Assembly: GCF_003438075.1 (NCBI RefSeq)
Contig: NZ_QSTA01000007.1
Span: forward strand, 392 to 64,391
Direction: 5' to 3'
DNA length: 64,000 nt
DNA from: Eubacterium sp. OM08-24
GTDB taxonomy: Bacteria; Bacillota; Clostridia; Oscillospirales; Acutalibacteraceae
Below, in pieces: positions 60,846 through 64,000 of this stretch. A program made the position numbers and the translations under genes. Positions within the stretch are counted from its first letter, which is position 1; every line of letters begins with the position of its first letter. Below the pieces are notes generated by a model. The model did not search any database. It had not been told where the DNA came from and saw only the letters and a program-made list of their open reading frames with translations.

Positions 60846-60873
60846 AGAAACCATCCTTTGTATAAACAGAATC

Positions 60874-60901
60874 AGGGCAAGTCATAAAAACAACTCGCCC
60901 T
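60874..60901 (-). other. Hairpin between aspS and gatC
   Basis: AGGGCAAGT and ACTCGCCCT form a 9-bp stem with one mismatch and a 10-base loop. No T run on the minus strand; it may be a weak attenuator or a processing site. Confidence 0.45.
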
Positions 60902-60917
60902 TTGAGTATATATGAAG

Positions 60918-62666
60918 TTATCTTAATTTAATGTGAACTTCACGCAGCTGCTGCTCTGTTACCTCTCCAGGTGAACCAAGGAGAAGATCCTGAGCATTTG
61001 AGTTCATTGGGAAAGCAATAACCTCTCTGATGTTCTCTTCTTCAGTAATGAGCATAATCATTCTGTCAACGCCAGGAGCCATACCTGCATGTGGCGGAGC
61101 ACCGTACTGGAATGCGTTGTAGAGAGCAGAGAACTTAGATTTAAGCTCGTCTTCGGTATAGCCTGCAATCTCAAATGCCTTAATCATAATGTCGAGGTCG
61201 TGGTTACGAACAGCACCTGATGAAAGCTCAACACCGTTGCATACGATGTCATACTGATAAGCAAGAATATCGTCAGGATTTTTGTTGAGCAAGCTGTCCA
61301 TACCACCCTGAGGCATTGAGAATGGATTGTGAGTAAAGATTACCTGACCTGTTGTTTCGTCATGCTCATACATTGGGAAGTCAACGATAAAGCACATCTC
61401 AAACTTTGACTTGTCAATAAGGTCAAGACGGTTAGCAACCTCTGTACGAATCTGACCTGCGAGCTTTGGAGCGTCCTTTTCTGTATCGGCAATAAAGTAA
61501 ATTACATCGCCTGCATTTGAATTGTTGCGCTTAATAAGCTCTTCTCTGTCGCCCTCTTTAAGGAACTTGTCGATAGGACCGTCAAATGTCATATCATCTC
61601 TTACCTTAACATAGCCGAGTCCCTTCATACCGATAGAAAGCGCAAATTCTTCCATCTTCTTAAACCAGCTCTTAGACTGCTTAGCAGCACCCGGAACATT
61701 GATAGAACGAACTGTCTTTTTAAGGAATGGCTTGAAGTCTGTTTCCTCAAACATATCGCTGATTTCAACGATAACGAGTGGGTTACGGAGGTCAGGCTTG
61801 TCTGTACCGTATTTTAGCATACTCTCGGCATACGGAATACGAACAAACGGGGGCTTAGAAACCTCTTTATCTGTAAACTTTGTGAATGTTTCGTAAAGCA
61901 CTTCTTCTGCAACTGCAAATACATCTTCCTGAGTAGCAAAAGCCATCTCAAAGTCGAGCTGATAGAACTCACCGGGTGAACGGTCTGCTCTTGCGTCCTC
62001 ATCTCTGAAACAAGGAGCAATCTGGAAGTATCTGTCAAAACCCGATACCATAAGGAGTTGCTTAAAAATCTGCGGAGCCTGTGGGAGCGCATAGAACTTG
62101 CCCTTATGCTTACGGCTTGGAATAAGATAATCTCTTGCGCCTTCCGGTGACGAAGTTGAAAGAATCGGTGTCTGAATTTCATTAAATCCCATTTCGTTCA
62201 TTTTTGCACGAAGGAATGTGATAATCTGTGAACGGAGCATAATATTGTTATGCACCTTCTGATTACGAAGGTCGAGGAAACGATACTTTAAGCGAACTTC
62301 CTCTGAAGTATTTGTTGATGTTGCAACCTCAAAAGGAAGAACATTTTTACATTTACCGAGAACGGTAATATCATCTGTGTGTACCTCAACATAGCCGGTA
62401 GCAATCTTAGAGTTGATGGTTTCTTCATCTCTCTTAACTACCTTACCGCTCAATGTTACAGTACATTCCTTGTTAATTCCCTTGAGCAGCTCATCGTTAT
62501 GAACTACTACCTGAAGAACACCGTACTGATCACGAATGTCAAGGAACATTACGCCGCCATGGTCACGAATATTTTCGACCCAGCCTGCAACACGAACTTC
62601 CTGTCCGATATTTTCTTCTCTTAACTCACCGCAAGTAACGGTGCGATACTGATTAGCTTTTATCAT
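60918..62666 (-). CDS. aspS: Aspartyl-tRNA synthetase
   Basis: 582 residues, bacterial type with the GAD insertion. OB fold: VRVAGWVENIRDHGGVMFLDIRDQYG. Class II motifs follow: SPEGARDYLIPSRKHKGKFYALPQAPQ, YFQIAPCFRDEDARADRSPGEFYQLDFEMAF, and GAPPHAGMAPGVDRMIML. Placed directly upstream of gatCAB on the same strand, it may be the non-discriminating form that also makes Asp-tRNA-Asn; sequence alone does not prove this. Confidence 0.95.
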   Translation of the reverse strand: MIKANQYRTVTCGELREENIGQEVRVAGWVENIRDHGGVMFLDIRDQYGVLQVVVHNDELLKGINKECTVTLSGKVVKRDEETINSKIATGYVEVHTDDITVLGKCKNVLPFEVATSTNTSEEVRLKYRFLDLRNQKVHNNIMLRSQIITFLRAKMNEMGFNEIQTPILSTSSPEGARDYLIPSRKHKGKFYALPQAPQIFKQLLMVSGFDRYFQIAPCFRDEDARADRSPGEFYQLDFEMAFATQEDVFAVAEEVLYETFTKFTDKEVSKPPFVRIPYAESMLKYGTDKPDLRNPLVIVEISDMFEETDFKPFLKKTVRSINVPGAAKQSKSWFKKMEEFALSIGMKGLGYVKVRDDMTFDGPIDKFLKEGDREELIKRNNSNAGDVIYFIADTEKDAPKLAGQIRTEVANRLDLIDKSKFEMCFIVDFPMYEHDETTGQVIFTHNPFSMPQGGMDSLLNKNPDDILAYQYDIVCNGVELSSGAVRNHDLDIMIKAFEIAGYTEDELKSKFSALYNAFQYGAPPHAGMAPGVDRMIMLITEEENIREVIAFPMNSNAQDLLLGSPGEVTEQQLREVHIKLR

Positions 62667-62791
62667 ATATTTACAGTTCCTTTCACTGATATTGTGCTAA
62701 ATTGCCTATTCTTTTGTATTATACCACAATTTGCCTTAGCAATCAATATTTTGTGTGATTTTTATTTCAAAATTTGTATCTTTTCTGACAA

Positions 62792-62814
62792 TGCCGCACA
62801 AATAATGTGCGGCA
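62792..62814 (-). terminator. Hairpin after the ABC permease gene
   Basis: TGCCGCACA / TGTGCGGCA, 9-bp perfect stem with a 5-base loop, just after the stop at 62819. The T tail is weak. Confidence 0.65.
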
Positions 62815-62818
62815 CTGT

Positions 62819-64000
62819 TTATTCTACGCTTTTTAGGCTTTCAACCATATTTACTTTTTTAATCTTAAATCCCATTGCAAAATTCACAAGCAAAGCAAAT
62901 GCAAATGTCAGCAAAGCCGCAAAAACGAATGATGTTGGCAAAATATCTCTGCCAAACATTATATTGTCAACCTCAACGGTCAGAATAATAAATCTTGTAA
63001 GGAAAACACCGAGAACAAGTCCCGACAAAATACCTCCGAGGGTAAGCACGATATTTTCTTTATAAATAACACTTGAGGTTTCTCTGCTGTAAAATCCGAG
63101 CACCTTAAAAGTTGCGATTTCACGCACACGCTCTGCAATGTTAATATTTGTAAGATTATAAAGCACTACAAACGCAAGTGCCGCTGCACAAATAATCATA
63201 ACAAGCACAACCATATTGAGAGAATTGAGCATATCTTCAATTTCACCTATACCTGATGAAAGATAGGTTACACCCGCTACTTTATCATTCGTCAGCATTT
63301 TTTCACCGAACGCAGTCTGTTCGTCAGGATTTTTCAGTACAACCTGTGCCATATTAAACTGCGGTTCTTCTCCGAATTTTTCACTGTAAAGTTTAGGAGA
63401 AATAAACACATAATTCTTTATATACTGTTCATAAATTCCGCCTACTGTAAGTTCTGCGGTTTTATCATCAACAGTTACACTTACGGTATCACCGACTTTG
63501 GCAGACAATTCGGTCGCCATTTTTTCATTTATCATTACGGAATCATCGGTAATATCAAGGTGCTTATTGTCGCCCCTTGTTCTAAGCTCAGTAACCTCAG
63601 AAAATCTCTGCGGATCTTCCATTACCGTAAGATAAGTGCTTTCATCTTTTACAACATTATTTTTCTTTACAACAACTTCCTGCTGACCTGCAAGCATAAT
63701 TGACGCTGCATCGCCCGTATTGTTTATTGCATTTTTCAGATAATCAAGCTGTTCGGCAGTTCCGCCTTCTTTAGGAATAACAACCGCATTATATTTGAAT
63801 ATTTCGCTAAACTGTGTATCGGAAAGCGGAATAAAGCTGTTTTTAAGTCCGAATGCCGCAACTATCAAAGCCGTGCAGCCTGCAATGCCTATGATTGTCA
63901 TAAACATTCTTGATTTATATCTGAAAATATTTCTTGTAGTCAGCTTTGCGGAAAAATTCATATGTTTCCATATCGGAGTAATTCTCTCAAGCAGTATTCT
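62819..64000 (-). CDS. FtsX-like ABC transporter permease (5' part outside the window)
   Basis: At least 393 residues; the frame stays open to the last base of the window (ILLERITPIWKHMNFSAK...), so the ATG at 63961 is probably internal and the gene is cut. KLTTRNIFRYKSRMFMTIIGIAGCTALIV holds a membrane helix, then an extracytoplasmic MacB-like domain of about 190 residues, then three helices with LYNLTNINIAERVREIATFKVLGFYSRE, the FtsX signature with the coupling helix. This is the carboxy-terminal half of a two-copy permease of the large FtsX/MacB group, whose ATPase should lie beyond 64000. The substrate is unknown. Confidence 0.85.
   Translation of the reverse strand, partial: RILLERITPIWKHMNFSAKLTTRNIFRYKSRMFMTIIGIAGCTALIVAAFGLKNSFIPLSDTQFSEIFKYNAVVIPKEGGTAEQLDYLKNAINNTGDAASIMLAGQQEVVVKKNNVVKDESTYLTVMEDPQRFSEVTELRTRGDNKHLDITDDSVMINEKMATELSAKVGDTVSVTVDDKTAELTVGGIYEQYIKNYVFISPKLYSEKFGEEPQFNMAQVVLKNPDEQTAFGEKMLTNDKVAGVTYLSSGIGEIEDMLNSLNMVVLVMIICAAALAFVVLYNLTNINIAERVREIATFKVLGFYSRETSSVIYKENIVLTLGGILSGLVLGVFLTRFIILTVEVDNIMFGRDILPTSFVFAALLTFAFALLVNFAMGFKIKKVNMVESLKSVE

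Noticed and set aside
1..64000. CRISPR array, prophage, tRNA or rRNA genes
   Set aside because: No regularly spaced direct repeats, phage structural genes, tRNA cloverleaf or rRNA sequence were noticed on reading either strand; a tRNA scan was not run.

Overview
The window looks like chromosome of a spore-forming, AT-rich gut Firmicute (Oscillospiraceae), most like Ruminococcus bromii or a close relative. This is an inference from gene content: dockerin-bearing secreted proteins, CBM26-type starch-binding modules beside a GH13 alpha-amylase, spoIIP and gpr for sporulation, AdhE fermentation, the CdaA/CdaR cyclic-di-AMP pair, a T-box in front of alaS, and GatCAB amidation. No 16S rRNA gene is present, so the species call is not proven.

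Layout. 1-3460: a broken ISL3-type transposase with an internal 172-bp tandem duplication, an AT-rich DUF3267 membrane gene and a COG2509 flavoprotein. 3475-10302 (minus): the classic phoH-ybeY-dgkA-era-(GNAT)-yqzL-recO-mutS2 run. 10441-12883 (plus): ylxM-ffh-rpsP-khpA behind a near-consensus promoter. 13545-17147 (minus): cdaA-cdaR and a class V aminotransferase/DUF3343 pair. 17348-21593 (minus): a two-gene starch unit, a CBM26x2-dockerin protein followed by a secreted CBM26-GH13 amylase. 21662-28000 (minus): rarA; a Thr/Glu/Pro/Tyr-rich stalk protein with dusB and glyA; gpr-spoIIP. 28135-29763 (plus): a papain-like protease with dockerin. 29812-36485 (minus): a VTC/DUF4956/beta-helix lipoprotein operon, a PqqD/S26 peptidase/nucleotidyltransferase operon and a membrane-anchored, probably starch-binding surface protein. 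36703-39651 (minus): alaS with its T-box. 39715-46686 (plus): thyX-tmk-two acyltransferase-fold genes-DJ-1-5-FTHF cyclo-ligase-mltG-U32 peptidase. 46736-48590: repeat fragments flanking an FMN riboswitch with no gene behind it, a nitroreductase and a divergent HxlR regulator. 48677-53124 (minus): a DUF896 gene, an NlpC/P60 surface hydrolase, a YcxB-like protein and a CPA2 antiporter. 53529-57079 (plus): an LRR lipoprotein and adhE. 57689-64000 (minus): aspS-gatC-gatA-gatB and an ABC permease cut by the window end.

The most unusual structure is a dispersed non-coding repeat family (about 75-530 bp) found at 3364, 12970, 46736/48438, 51675 and 57120. It has imperfect inverted terminal arms of about 40 bp, each holding a small palindrome. 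The two nearly full copies carry the same interior in opposite orientation relative to their distinguishable arms. The 46736/48438 pair looks like one copy whose middle is replaced by a riboswitch/nitroreductase/regulator segment. Other points of interest are the promoter-plus-FMN-riboswitch unit that has lost its gene, the stand-alone PqqD/peptidase/nucleotidyltransferase operon, and the dockerin-linked starch unit.
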